Origin: DATLZB01 sp035574175
Lineage (GTDB): Bacteria; Pseudomonadota; Alphaproteobacteria; Rhizobiales; Hyphomicrobiaceae
Direction of reading: 5' to 3'
DNA length: 34,111 nt
NCBI GenBank assembly: GCA_035574175.1
Contig: DATLZB010000150.1
Span: 1-34,111, forward strand
In this document: piece after piece, positions 1 through 7,721 of the stretch
Layout: every line of letters begins with the position of its first letter
Position numbering within the stretch: the stretch's first letter is position 1
Position numbers and translations under genes: made by a program
The notes under the pieces: model-generated
The model's input: the letters and a program-made list of their open reading frames with translations, nothing else
Told to the model about the DNA's origin: nothing
The model's database searches: none

Positions 1-414
1 GTCGGCCGCTGTACGGCAACCCTTTTGCGTGAGCTTGATCTGCACCGCCTTCACGGAGGGATCGCAATTGGCGCTGTCCTTGGACGTGCAGGCGACAGGC
101 GTGATGTTACAGCTTGGCCCGCCGGTGAGGCACGGTTTGGCGCGCGCTTCACAACGCTGCATGCCGATGATGGTCTTGCCGCAGCGCTCGACGTTGGCGT
201 CCTTGGCTTTCTCGAAGTCGGCGTAGAACTCGCCATAGCGGGCCACAACGTCGCGCCGCCAGTTGGTAATCGCGTTGTTCTTGGCGCCGTTCAACGTGAA
301 CGCGGCGCGGCCCGTAGCCACCACCTCCGCTTTACAGTCCTGGGCGAAAGCCGAGGGCGAGGCAGCTACCAGCACGCCGACGCCGACCAGCAGTCGAGCG
401 ATATTCTTCAACAT
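1..414 (-). CDS. Cys-rich exported protein, C-terminus cut by window edge
   Basis: The reading frame is open from an ATG at 414 to the window edge (138 codons, no stop), so the C-terminus is missing. A GGAGG ribosome site lies 6 nt before the ATG. Residues 1-25 form a Sec signal peptide: basic start, a Leu/Val-rich core, and an AFA-Q cleavage site. The mature part has eight Cys (about 27, 78, 88, 95, 102, 109, 117, 133), which suggests several disulfides in the periplasm. A Trp/Tyr-rich stretch (NWRRDVVARYGEFYADF, about 51-67) precedes the Cys-dense half. I do not recognise the family and give no function. The next gene (613-1497) lies upstream on the same strand, 198 bp away, so this gene probably has its own promoter. 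Confidence 0.75.
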   Translation of the reverse strand, partial: MLKNIARLLVGVGVLVAASPSAFAQDCKAEVVATGRAAFTLNGAKNNAITNWRRDVVARYGEFYADFEKAKDANVERCGKTIIGMQRCEARAKPCLTGGPSCNITPVACTSKDSANCDPSVKAVQIKLTQKGCRTAAD

Positions 415-612
415 GACGACCTCCGGGTGAATTGAGGGGGGTTCGACATTTAGTTTCGAGGGTGCAATTGCCGGCCAGTGCTTAAGACCCCCGACTGGCC
501 ACCGCCCGTCCCATATACTGCCAAACCGCAAGGCTGAACGGGAAGGTCGGGAAGGCGGCCGTCTCACAGAGCCGTGAGCATGTTGTAATTCAGCAACGAG
601 ACGCTTGCGCAA

Positions 613-1497
613 CTACCAGCAAAGCTCGGCCGCGACCGCAACCGGCCGCGCCGGTGCGTCCATGAGCAGCTTGGCCAGGGCTCGCTCGTCGACGGTGCCG
701 GCAGGCATCAGCTCGGTCCGATGGATGCCCTGTGCGATGAGCAGGAAGTCAAGGCCGAAGTGGGCGGCTCCCGCAAGGTCGGTTGCGAGCGAGTCGCCTA
801 CGGCGAGCACGTGGGCCCGCTGGATGGGGCGGGAGCGCAGGCTTGCGGCGGCTCGAAGCGCGGCGTCATAGGCGGGGGCATAGGGTTTGCCCGCCCAATG
901 CACCGGCCCGCCCATGTCCTCATAGAGCCGGGCAATGGCCCCGGCGCAGGGAAACAGCACGCCGCCGACATCGACGACCTGATCGGGATTGGCGCAGATG
1001 AGCGGCAACCCACGCATCAACGCGCGCCGCAGCAGCGGCTCGTAGTCGGCCGCGGTTTGGCAACGGTCGTCGGCGAGCCCTGTGCACACGATCGCCTCGG
1101 CTTCGTCTAAGCCGACCAAGTGGGCGACCATGGTCTCGAACAACATCAGGTCGCGGGCAGGGCCGACGTGGTGCAACCGGCGGAACCGGTGACGTGCAAG
1201 ATGTTCACGCACGAGGTCGCCGGAAGAGACGATGGCATCCCACGCATCGCGGCGCACGTGCTTCTCGGCGAGCAGCCGCGAGACGCCTTCGCAGGGTAGC
1301 GGCGCATTGGATAGGAGTACGACTGTGCCGCCGCCGGTGCGGAACCGCGCGAGTGCATCGCCGGCAGCGGCATAGGCGCTGTGGCCATCGTGGACGACGC
1401 CCCAGACGTCGCAGACGAGCACATCGTAGCGGGAAAGCAGGTCCGCGGCATTCTCGACGATGGGCGGAACATCGGCTGCTGTTTCGCGACGGCTCAT
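613..1497 (-). CDS. HAD superfamily class IIA hydrolase (TIGR01459-like)
   Basis: This 294-residue cytoplasmic phosphatase-like protein carries the HAD motifs in order: DVWGVVHDG with nucleophile Asp30 (about 30-38), LLSNAP (about 61-66), ANPD (169-172), GKPYAP with the motif III Lys (203-208) and GDSLATD (234-240). The insertion between motifs II and III is the class IIA cap, as in NagD/PGP-type sugar phosphatases. The DVWGV-HDG form is typical of the alphaproteobacterial TIGR01459 group, whose substrate is unknown. I chose the ATG at 1497 because HAD homology starts about 25 residues later and it lies 8 bp after the GtrA-family stop; the frame stays open further upstream into that gene. It is the last gene of the 3825-613 operon. 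The sugar-cassette context suggests a sugar-phosphate or nucleotide-sugar substrate, but that is inference. Confidence 0.9.
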   Translation of the reverse strand: MSRRETAADVPPIVENAADLLSRYDVLVCDVWGVVHDGHSAYAAAGDALARFRTGGGTVVLLSNAPLPCEGVSRLLAEKHVRRDAWDAIVSSGDLVREHLARHRFRRLHHVGPARDLMLFETMVAHLVGLDEAEAIVCTGLADDRCQTAADYEPLLRRALMRGLPLICANPDQVVDVGGVLFPCAGAIARLYEDMGGPVHWAGKPYAPAYDAALRAAASLRSRPIQRAHVLAVGDSLATDLAGAAHFGLDFLLIAQGIHRTELMPAGTVDERALAKLLMDAPARPVAVAAELCW

Positions 1498-1505
1498 GGT
1501 GGCGT

Positions 1506-1940
1506 TCAGGGCAGGCCGGCGTGTCTTCGAAACACCCCGAACCGGTACCCTGCGTAGGACACGAACATGGCGATGAGGCAGGCGAACACGAGGGCTGCAA
1601 GCGGCGCAGTGCCCGGGAGGGCGATCAGCACAGCGCAGAACACGAGGTAGTTGACAAGCTGAGCCGCCCAAACGACAGCAGCGAACTGCAGGAACTCTGA
1701 CAGGCTTGGCGGTACGCGCACGGCAAAGGTGATGGTCCGATGCAGCAACCAAGCTACCACCATAGCGATCGAGATACTGAACAGGCGGGCGAGGAACGGC
1801 GACAGGCCGCCAATCCTGGTCAGACCCTCTAGAATTGCGGCATCGGTTAGGAATGCCAGCGTGCCCGACAGGAGGAAGCCGCCATAGTGCTCCCATCGCG
1901 CCGGCAGCCGGGCCCGGAGGCGCTTCATGAGAGAGGTCAT
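1506..1940 (-). CDS. GtrA family membrane protein
   Basis: A 144-residue protein with four predicted membrane segments (about 20-40, 47-66, 82-103 and 110-130). It has typical GtrA-family features: an HYGGFLLSGTLAFLTDA-type first helix and a short, Arg-rich cytoplasmic tail. GtrA proteins are thought to flip polyprenyl-phosphate-linked sugars across the inner membrane and usually sit beside a GtrB-like glycosyltransferase, as here. The preferred start is the ATG at 1940, which overlaps the deacetylase stop in an ATGA, the same coupling as the upstream junction. An ATG at 1964 would add eight residues and overlap by 28 bp. It is third in the GT2-deacetylase-GtrA-HAD operon. Confidence 0.85.
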   Translation of the reverse strand: MTSLMKRLRARLPARWEHYGGFLLSGTLAFLTDAAILEGLTRIGGLSPFLARLFSISIAMVVAWLLHRTITFAVRVPPSLSEFLQFAAVVWAAQLVNYLVFCAVLIALPGTAPLAALVFACLIAMFVSYAGYRFGVFRRHAGLP

Positions 1941-2830
1941 GTCGCCATCGCTGCCGTTGGCCATGCCGGCATCCCGTCCGCCTCGCTTCGTAGCGGATGC
2001 CAGATCATCTTGTCGAGCGCGGGCAGCGTGTTCAGCGTGTCGAGCTCATGGCGACGGCGGCCAACTACCTTGTCCATCCGCGCCAGCTCGGCATCGGCAT
2101 AACCCGGGTGGCACATCACAATATGAGCCGGGCCCGGGCGGGTAAAGAAGCGATTGAGTTCGCGCTCGAAGGGCTGGGACGTGGCGAACGTGCTGAACCC
2201 GGCAAAGCCGCGATTGACGGGAAAGCCCGAGCGCCTTGCGTGTTCGCCGAAACCGCGGGCGAGCCCAGCCACGCACAACGCTTTGGCGACGGCGCCGCCT
2301 CGCGCCAGGATCGCTCTCATGTCGTCGCCCGGATCGCGGATCAGCGGCCGCGCGGCGGGAAAGCGAGACGCGACCGCACGCAGGAAGGCGGTGCGCACAC
2401 CCGGCAGCGCGTGCACATGTTGGTGGCCATCGATGAAGTCGGGCGCGTGGCCGGTGGCCTGCTCGAAGCTGTCGATCTGGCGGCAAACCTCACCGGCGAT
2501 CTCCGTCGCCTCCAGTCGCCCAGCCAGCGCGGCAGCGAGAAGGGGTCCAAGCCTGGGAAGGACGCCGAAAGGCGCAAGCCTCGGCATCTCTCCGACCGGG
2601 GCGCCGAGGGTCAGATTGAAATGAAGCCCGATGGCGATGCGGTCACGCACTGCACTAAGGCGGGGCCCATACCGTGGCCAGCCAGTCAGGTTGACGAGCG
2701 CGCTCGCCGCCGAGATCCGCCGCAATACGGCCAGTTCCTCGATGCCGCGGCTCACCCCTTCGGTGAGGCCGTAATCATCCGCACAGAGGATCACCGTTTT
2801 GAGGGAGCAGTCGTGCATCGGCTGCGTCAC
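1937..2830 (-). CDS. ChbG/HpnK (YdjC) family carbohydrate deacetylase
   Basis: A 297-residue protein of the YdjC/ChbG fold, a metal-dependent deacetylase of N-acetylated sugars. The visible motifs are CADDYGLT with the two metal-site Asp (about 16-23), GLHFNLT (68-74), DGHQHVH (134-140, metal His plus catalytic His) and a C-terminal CHPGYAD. The start is a GTG at 2830 that overlaps the stop of the glycosyltransferase (GTGA), which implies translational coupling; an ATG at 2818 is the alternative. Family members include HpnK of hopanoid clusters, chitooligosaccharide deacetylase ChbG, and NaxD, which deacetylates undecaprenyl-phosphate-GalNAc for lipid A modification. No hopanoid genes are near. 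Next to a polyprenyl-phosphate glycosyltransferase and GtrA, a NaxD-like role is the best inference. Confidence 0.88.
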   Translation of the reverse strand: MTQPMHDCSLKTVILCADDYGLTEGVSRGIEELAVLRRISAASALVNLTGWPRYGPRLSAVRDRIAIGLHFNLTLGAPVGEMPRLAPFGVLPRLGPLLAAALAGRLEATEIAGEVCRQIDSFEQATGHAPDFIDGHQHVHALPGVRTAFLRAVASRFPAARPLIRDPGDDMRAILARGGAVAKALCVAGLARGFGEHARRSGFPVNRGFAGFSTFATSQPFERELNRFFTRPGPAHIVMCHPGYADAELARMDKVVGRRRHELDTLNTLPALDKMIWHPLRSEADGMPAWPTAAMAT

Positions 2831-3825
2831 CTGCGCTGTTGGCTGCCGGTCTCGCCAGGCACAGCCCTCAAGGCTGGCGCGGAGGACTCCTCAGAGAGCC
2901 CGATCTCCTCGGCGACAATGAACAGCGGCCGCGCCTTCACCTCCTCGTAGACCCTGCCGAGGTACTCACCGATCACGCCGAGCGAAATGAGCTGGACGCC
3001 AGCGAAGAACATGACGGAGATGATCAGCGAGGGATATCCCGGTACGTCGACACCGAGCACAAGGGTTTGGACCAGCACGATCAGCGCATAGGCAAAGGCG
3101 GTGAGCGAGATGGCAAGCCCCAGCAGCGACCATACCCGCAAGGGCAGCGTCGAAAACGAGGTGAGCCCGTCGATGGCAAAGCGGGCGAGGCGCCGGAAGC
3201 TCCACTTCGAGGTGCCCGACGTCCGCGCCGCAGTGCTGTAAGGCACACCGATTGAGCGGAACCCGATCCAGGAGAACAGGCCCTTGTTGAAGCGCGAGAC
3301 CTCACCGATGCGGTTCATGGCATCGATCGCGCAGCGGTCGAGAAGACGGAAGTCGCCGGCACCCTCCGGGATATCCGTTCTCGCCAGCGCGTTGAACATC
3401 CGATAGTAAATGCGCGCTAAGAAGCGCCGGAGCGGCCCGTCCGCACCACGGTCGAGGCGCTGCCCGTACACGATCTGGTAGCCCTCGCGCCATCTTTCGA
3501 TGAAGGCGGCGAGCGCTTCGGGCGGATGCTGAAGGTCGGCATCCATCAGGATCGCCGCCTCACCCCGCGCATACTTCAGACCAGCCGCGATCGCGATCTC
3601 TTTGCCGAAGTTGCGGCTGAGCGAGATGGCCGTGATGCGGCGATCGCGGGCGTTGAGGACCTTGAGAATGGCAAGCGTCTCATCGGTCGAACCATCGTCG
3701 ATGAAAAGAACCTGCCAGCGCACGCCGACGCGGTCGAGCACCGGCGTCAGCCGCTCGATCAGTCCCTCGACGTTGGCGGCCTCGTTGAGGACCGGGACGA
3801 TGACGGTGATGCGTTCGCGCGCCAT
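2827..3825 (-). CDS. GT2 family polyprenyl-phosphate glycosyltransferase (GtrB/DPM1-like)
   Basis: A 332-residue inner-membrane enzyme that should move a sugar from a nucleotide donor to a polyprenyl phosphate. The GT-A domain occupies about 5-225 with IDDGSTD (42-48), the DADLQHPPE metal motif (95-103) and a GDFRLLD acceptor motif (157-163). Two membrane helices follow (about 232-256 and 264-286), with an EYLGRVYEEVK amphipathic tail after them, as in GtrB, ArnC and other DPM1-like enzymes. The start is the ATG at 3825; the ribosome site is weak (GACGAAG). It is first in an operon with the deacetylase, GtrA and HAD genes. The sugar cannot be read from the sequence; a downstream deacetylase argues for an N-acetylated hexosamine. 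Confidence 0.9.
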   Translation of the reverse strand: MARERITVIVPVLNEAANVEGLIERLTPVLDRVGVRWQVLFIDDGSTDETLAILKVLNARDRRITAISLSRNFGKEIAIAAGLKYARGEAAILMDADLQHPPEALAAFIERWREGYQIVYGQRLDRGADGPLRRFLARIYYRMFNALARTDIPEGAGDFRLLDRCAIDAMNRIGEVSRFNKGLFSWIGFRSIGVPYSTAARTSGTSKWSFRRLARFAIDGLTSFSTLPLRVWSLLGLAISLTAFAYALIVLVQTLVLGVDVPGYPSLIISVMFFAGVQLISLGVIGEYLGRVYEEVKARPLFIVAEEIGLSEESSAPALRAVPGETGSQQRR

Positions 3826-3928
3826 GCGGGCTTCGTCTGCCTTCTTGGGCTACCCAGCCGCCGAACCGCGCCAGGGCTCCAGGCCGGCTTGGATACGCGA
3901 TCGGGTTCGGCTCCGGCGAGGCAGCCAT

Positions 3929-3948
3929 GCCTCCTCATTGCAGGAGGC
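3929..3948. other. Inverted repeat upstream of the GT2 operon
   Basis: Perfect 7-bp arms GCCTCCT / AGGAGGC with a 6-nt loop. It lies about 70 nt past the stop of the small exported protein (4019-4273) and about 100 bp before the GT2 start, both on the minus strand. There is no T-run after it, so it could be a weak terminator for the former or a leader hairpin for the latter. Confidence 0.35.
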
Positions 3949-3985
3949 CGGCGACAATGGCAAGGCGCACCGCGGACGCGGGACT

Positions 3986-4014
3986 GTTAATCGAGTAAAA
4001 TGCAAAGTAATCAA
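3986..4014 (-). promoter_or_regulatory. Candidate promoter of the GT2 operon
   Basis: On the minus strand, TTGATT (4014-4009) and ATTAAC (3991-3986) are 17 bp apart inside the only AT-rich stretch of this intergenic region, about 160 bp before the GT2 start. The match to a sigma-70 promoter is partial and unproven. Confidence 0.25.
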
Positions 4015-4018
4015 TGAA

Positions 4019-4273
4019 TTAAAGGCAGCCCGTGATGGTCGTTCCGCATTTCACGTAACCAATCAGGTCCCAGGCGCAGCAGGGCTGCTCTTTTTTGCAC
4101 ACCCAGGTGCGCTTCTCGCCGTTAGGGAAGCGGTGCTGGCAGAGCTTTTCGTCTTTGCCCAGCTTGGGGACGGCGGTCGCGGCCGATTTCGACTTGCCGT
4201 CCTGAGCGCTAATGGCGGCGGGGATGCCGGCCAAAACAAGCGTGAGGGCCGCGGCCCAAAGCAGACGGATCAT
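4019..4273 (-). CDS. Small Cys-rich exported protein
   Basis: An 84-residue protein starting at the ATG at 4273 with a clear Sec signal peptide (about 1-23, ending AISA-QDG). The mature part is Lys-rich and then has six Cys (about 45, 59, 65, 66, 76, 83) that include a CC pair and end one residue before the C-terminus, a pattern of a disulfide-stabilised periplasmic mini-protein. An in-frame ATG at 4291 would add six residues (MCSGGT) ahead of the signal peptide and is less likely. It is divergent from the carbamoyltransferase. It has the same general design as the protein at 1-414 but no clear sequence likeness to it. Family and function are unknown. Confidence 0.75.
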   Translation of the reverse strand: MIRLLWAAALTLVLAGIPAAISAQDGKSKSAATAVPKLGKDEKLCQHRFPNGEKRTWVCKKEQPCCAWDLIGYVKCGTTITGCL

Positions 4274-4488
4274 GGTGCCACCCGAACACAAAGGTTATGT
4301 CAAGGTTCGGATACTGCCACGCTGGCGACCGGCGGCGCTATGTCCTTAGCGCCTCATGTGCAACACAAATTCGCGGTACTCGCCCCCTTTGTCTTAAGCT
4401 TGCGCTTTTCACCTGGACTGATACCTCTGACACTCGTCTTCTGTTCGGAGTGCCCAGCCGCGGGCCGCAAGCGGAGCTATCGCAACCC

Positions 4489-6279
4489 GTGCGTATCCTT
4501 GGAATCGTCAGCGATACCCACGACAGCGGTCTCGCTCTGCTCCGCGACGGAGTTCCGGAAATCGTGCTGGAAGAAGAGCGGCTCAACCGCATTAAGCACA
4601 CGCACCGGTTTCCGATCGAATCTCTCAAGTGTGCCTTCGACGAACGCGGGGTTGAGATCGGCGAGGTGGATGCCATCACCACGCCGTGGAACATAGCGCG
4701 TCTGCGCCGCACCATTGCCGGCGCGGTCCTGCGCCGATTTCCCTCAAGCCTCGATTTGCTGCGGCAGAAGTCGCATCCGCCCCAGCGCGACGGGATCGTG
4801 GTTCTCAACTACCGGTTGCGGCGGAACCTCGCCCGCCATTTCGGCAAGGTCGAGCTGCCGCCGATCATCAACGTCGGGCACCACGATTCCCACGCCGCAG
4901 TGTTCTTCGTCTCGCCGTTCGAGGACGCGACCATCCTGGTCATGGACGGCTACGGCGATGATGCCTCTACGAGCGTCTACACCGGACGCGGCAATAGGCT
5001 GGAGCGGCACTGGCGCACCGAGTTCTTCAATTCGCTCGGGATGGTCTATGGCTTTCTCACCCACTACCTCGGATTCCGCGCCTTCTCCGACGAAGGCAAG
5101 GTGATGGCCCTCGCTGCCTATGGCGAGCCGACCTATCTTGAGCAGTTCCGCGACGTAGTGCGGCTTGAACCCCAAGGGCGCTACAGCGTCAACATGAGTT
5201 ATTTCGACTACGACGCGCATGCCCTGCTCAAGCCGTTCAGGGCCAAGTTCTTCGATGCCTTCGGGCCGCCGCGGCGACCGGATGAGGAGATCGGGCAGCG
5301 CCATCGCGATATCGCGCGTGCGCTGCAGACCCGCATCGAGGAGGTAATCCTGCACATAGCGGAGGCGCTCGCCGAGCAGTTTCCGTCCAGCAATCTCTGC
5401 ATCACCGGCGGCGTTGGGCTCAACTGTGTCGCCAACGCTCGCGTGTTGGAAGAGTCGCCGTTTCGGCGCGTATGGGTCCCGCCGATCGCCTCCGATTGCG
5501 GTGCGCCGCTCGGCTCGGCGCTCTGGCACTACCACCAGACACTTGGCCGCCCGCGCGGCTTCCTGCTCGATCGCGTGTCGTTCGGAAAGGAGTACAGTAC
5601 CGAGGACATCGAGGCGGCGCTGCTTGGAGCCGGCCTGGCCGGCGAGGCTTTGACCGAGCGCGACTTGATCCGGCGCACGGCCGCCGATCTCGCGGCCGGC
5701 AAGATCGTGGGTTGGTTTGACGGTCGCTTCGAAATGGGGCCTCGCGCCCTCGGCAACCGATCGATGCTGGCCGATCCACGTCGGCCGGAAATGCGCGAGG
5801 CGATCAACGCGCGCATTAAACGTCGTGAGGCGTTCCGGCCGTTCGCTCCCGCGGTGCTGGCGGAAGAGGCCCACCGCTTCTTCGAGCTCGACGGCATGGA
5901 CCCATTCATGACCATGGCGCCGCGCGTCAGGCCCGGCATGGCCGAACTGATTCCGGCCGCCGTTCATGTCGACGGGACGGCACGCATTCAGACCGTCGAG
6001 CGCCGCGCCAATCCCCGTTATTACGACCTGATCAAAGCCTTCGGTGAGATCACCGGCGTGCCTGTGCTTATTAACACGAGCTTCAACGAGAACGAGCCGA
6101 TGGTGGCCCGCCCCCAAGAGGCCATTGCCTGCTTCCTGCGCACCGAAATGGACGTCCTCGTCCTCGGCAACTTCTACTGCGCGACCCGCGAGCGGGCGGC
6201 GATGCAATCCGGCGCCGAGCGCGCGCAGATCCGCACGGCGGTCGGGGCTCCGGCGCTGGCCACTGCAGCAAAAAGATGA
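4489..6279 (+). CDS. Carbamoyltransferase, NodU/CmcH family
   Basis: This 596-residue enzyme should transfer a carbamoyl group from carbamoyl phosphate, via carbamoyl-adenylate, to a hydroxyl on a small molecule or sugar. The N-terminal part is a TsaD/Kae1-like domain with GHHDSHAA (130-137, metal/catalytic His), a VMDGYGDD phosphate loop, and ITGGVGLNCVANARV. The C-terminal YrdC-like domain has GPRALGNRSM (417-426), RREAFRPFAPAV, and LINTSFNENEP (527-537). I chose the GTG at 4489 because family proteins begin with an RILGI-type strand directly after the start and AGCGGAG lies upstream; the frame is open back to 4297 and a GTG at 4450 is another option. It overlaps a DUF4267 gene by 4 bp. No antibiotic or Nod-factor genes are nearby, so the acceptor is unknown. 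Confidence 0.9.
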   Translation: MRILGIVSDTHDSGLALLRDGVPEIVLEEERLNRIKHTHRFPIESLKCAFDERGVEIGEVDAITTPWNIARLRRTIAGAVLRRFPSSLDLLRQKSHPPQRDGIVVLNYRLRRNLARHFGKVELPPIINVGHHDSHAAVFFVSPFEDATILVMDGYGDDASTSVYTGRGNRLERHWRTEFFNSLGMVYGFLTHYLGFRAFSDEGKVMALAAYGEPTYLEQFRDVVRLEPQGRYSVNMSYFDYDAHALLKPFRAKFFDAFGPPRRPDEEIGQRHRDIARALQTRIEEVILHIAEALAEQFPSSNLCITGGVGLNCVANARVLEESPFRRVWVPPIASDCGAPLGSALWHYHQTLGRPRGFLLDRVSFGKEYSTEDIEAALLGAGLAGEALTERDLIRRTAADLAAGKIVGWFDGRFEMGPRALGNRSMLADPRRPEMREAINARIKRREAFRPFAPAVLAEEAHRFFELDGMDPFMTMAPRVRPGMAELIPAAVHVDGTARIQTVERRANPRYYDLIKAFGEITGVPVLINTSFNENEPMVARPQEAIACFLRTEMDVLVLGNFYCATRERAAMQSGAERAQIRTAVGAPALATAAKR

Positions 6280-6680
6280 GCGCAGGCGGCAACGAGCGGC
6301 TTCGGCGCCTGCTGCTTGGGCTGTCGATCGCGGTCGGTCTTGCGCTCTTTGTGATCGGCATCCGTTTCATCGTGGTGCCACAGTCCGCCGCGCGCTTGTT
6401 CGGCCTTGCGGGAGGGGCGGCATCATTCGAGTTGCACTACGTCATCGGGGTGCGCGATCTGTGGCTGGCGCTTGTGGTCATCGGGCTGGCGTTGTTCAGG
6501 GAATGGCGCGGCCTTGCGCTGTGGCTCGGCTTCGGCGCTGCCGTCTGCGTCGCGGACGGCGCGATCGCGGCGAGCTCCAGCGCACGCGCGGGCCCCATCG
6601 CCTTCCATTTGGCCTCCGGCGTGCTGTGCGCCGTGCTGGCGGTGGCCTGCTGGAGGGAGGCACGCCGCCTCTCGGCGTGA
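6276..6680 (+). CDS. DUF4267 family small membrane protein
   Basis: A 134-residue inner-membrane protein with four hydrophobic segments (about 12-32, 56-75, 79-98, 105-125). The pattern of an early FIGIRFIVVPQSAARLFGL stretch followed by YVIGVRDLWLALVVI matches my memory of DUF4267, a family without assigned function. The ATG at 6276 overlaps the carbamoyltransferase TGA in an ATGA, so the two genes are translationally coupled. The gene ends 9 bp before the convergent binding-protein gene. Nothing in it suggests catalysis. Confidence 0.75.
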   Translation: MSAGGNERLRRLLLGLSIAVGLALFVIGIRFIVVPQSAARLFGLAGGAASFELHYVIGVRDLWLALVVIGLALFREWRGLALWLGFGAAVCVADGAIAASSSARAGPIAFHLASGVLCAVLAVACWREARRLSA

Positions 6681-6689
6681 GCGGTGAAG

Positions 6690-7721
6690 CTATTCCTTCA
6701 GAAGTTCGGCAGTGAGGTCCAGAATGCGCTTGGGCGTGTTCATGGTCTGGCGCGCGATCTGGTCGAGCTCCTCGCCGGTGGCCGGCTCGATGGTGATGCC
6801 GCGCTCGTTCATCTTGGCCAAGAAGTCCGGGTCGGCCAGCATACGCTGGAAGGCATTGCGCAAAGCCGCCAGCCGCTCTTTCGGCACGCCGGGCGTGGTC
6901 ATGATGGCGCGGCCGATGTCGGCGGAGCTGGCAATTGCGGTCAGCACCGCCTTGCCTTCGTCGGTCAGGCCGAGTTCAGGCAACGCCGGCACGTGCGGCA
7001 GCAGGGGATGTCGCTTGAGTGTGGCCTGATAGAGGATCGGCACCTTCCTTTCCGTGATCCACTCTGGCCGGCGGGCCATGGTGGAGGCGAGCCCGTTGGC
7101 ACCAACCATTTCCACCTCCCCGCGCTCGGCCGCGAGCATGGTCTCGTTGGAGCCCGCGTAGCCAGTGATGATCTTGAACTTAGCGCCTGCGTATTTGTTG
7201 AGCGCCTTGGGCAGCAGCAGCGCCGGCGATGCTCCCCCGGTGGCGCCGACCACGATCTCGCGGGCTCGGGCATCCTCAAATGTCTTGAAGCGGGCGTTGG
7301 GCAGCCCGTGCCCGAAATCGACATTGCCGGTGAGGCGGCCGATATAGGGCATCTCAGTTGGATCGACCCTCTCCTTGTCCCGCTTCATCGCCGCATCGAG
7401 GGGAAAGGTTTGGGCAACAATGCCGAGGACCGTGCCGTCCCGCGGAGCAGCTTCGTAGAGGTATTTGGCGGCGGCGAAGCTGCCTGCGCCCGGCATGTTC
7501 TGCGGCACCACTGCAGGGTTGCCGGGGATGAACTTGCCCAAATACTCAGCCGCCACCCGGCCGTAGAGGTCGTAGCCGCCGCCCGGCCCATAACCGATGA
7601 TCACCCGCACCGTTTTACCCCGGTAGAAGTCGTCCACCTGATCGGCAGCGCCGGGGCCGGCCAGCGCGAGCGCGGTCGAAAGGGCGGTTGCGACAACAAG
7701 GAGACGGCGAATGGGCGTCAT
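6690..7721 (-). CDS. Tripartite tricarboxylate transporter substrate-binding protein (TctC/Bug family)
   Basis: A 343-residue periplasmic binding protein. It has a Sec signal peptide (about 1-25, ending GAAD), then FYRGKTVRVIIGYGPGGGYD, the Bug-family ligand loop, and VVPQNMPGAGS with the second conserved ligand loop. The C-terminal part contains the usual GVPKERLAALRNAF and GEELDQI segments. The ATG at 7721 is fixed by an AGGAGG site 8 nt upstream; the frame runs on to 7814 without sign of coding. Such proteins bind carboxylates for a TctAB permease, but no tctA or tctB is in the window, so it is an orphan, which is common for Bug proteins. The ligand cannot be told. A 6-bp perfect stem (7750-7768) sits in its leader. 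Confidence 0.9.
   Translation of the reverse strand: MTPIRRLLVVATALSTALALAGPGAADQVDDFYRGKTVRVIIGYGPGGGYDLYGRVAAEYLGKFIPGNPAVVPQNMPGAGSFAAAKYLYEAAPRDGTVLGIVAQTFPLDAAMKRDKERVDPTEMPYIGRLTGNVDFGHGLPNARFKTFEDARAREIVVGATGGASPALLLPKALNKYAGAKFKIITGYAGSNETMLAAERGEVEMVGANGLASTMARRPEWITERKVPILYQATLKRHPLLPHVPALPELGLTDEGKAVLTAIASSADIGRAIMTTPGVPKERLAALRNAFQRMLADPDFLAKMNERGITIEPATGEELDQIARQTMNTPKRILDLTAELLKE

Noticed and set aside
473..500. GGCCAGT / ACTGGCC inverted repeat with 14-nt loop between the first two genes.
   Set aside because: Short arms and a long loop; it is not next to a stop codon or a promoter match, so it could be chance.
1937..2950. Long plus-strand open frame (317 codons) opposite the deacetylase.
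   Set aside because: It is antisense to a protein with clear metal-site motifs and shows no domain of its own.
4744..6207. 487-codon minus-strand frame opposite the carbamoyltransferase.
   Set aside because: It is a shadow of a gene with both NodU/CmcH domains intact; no ribosome site or recognisable sequence.
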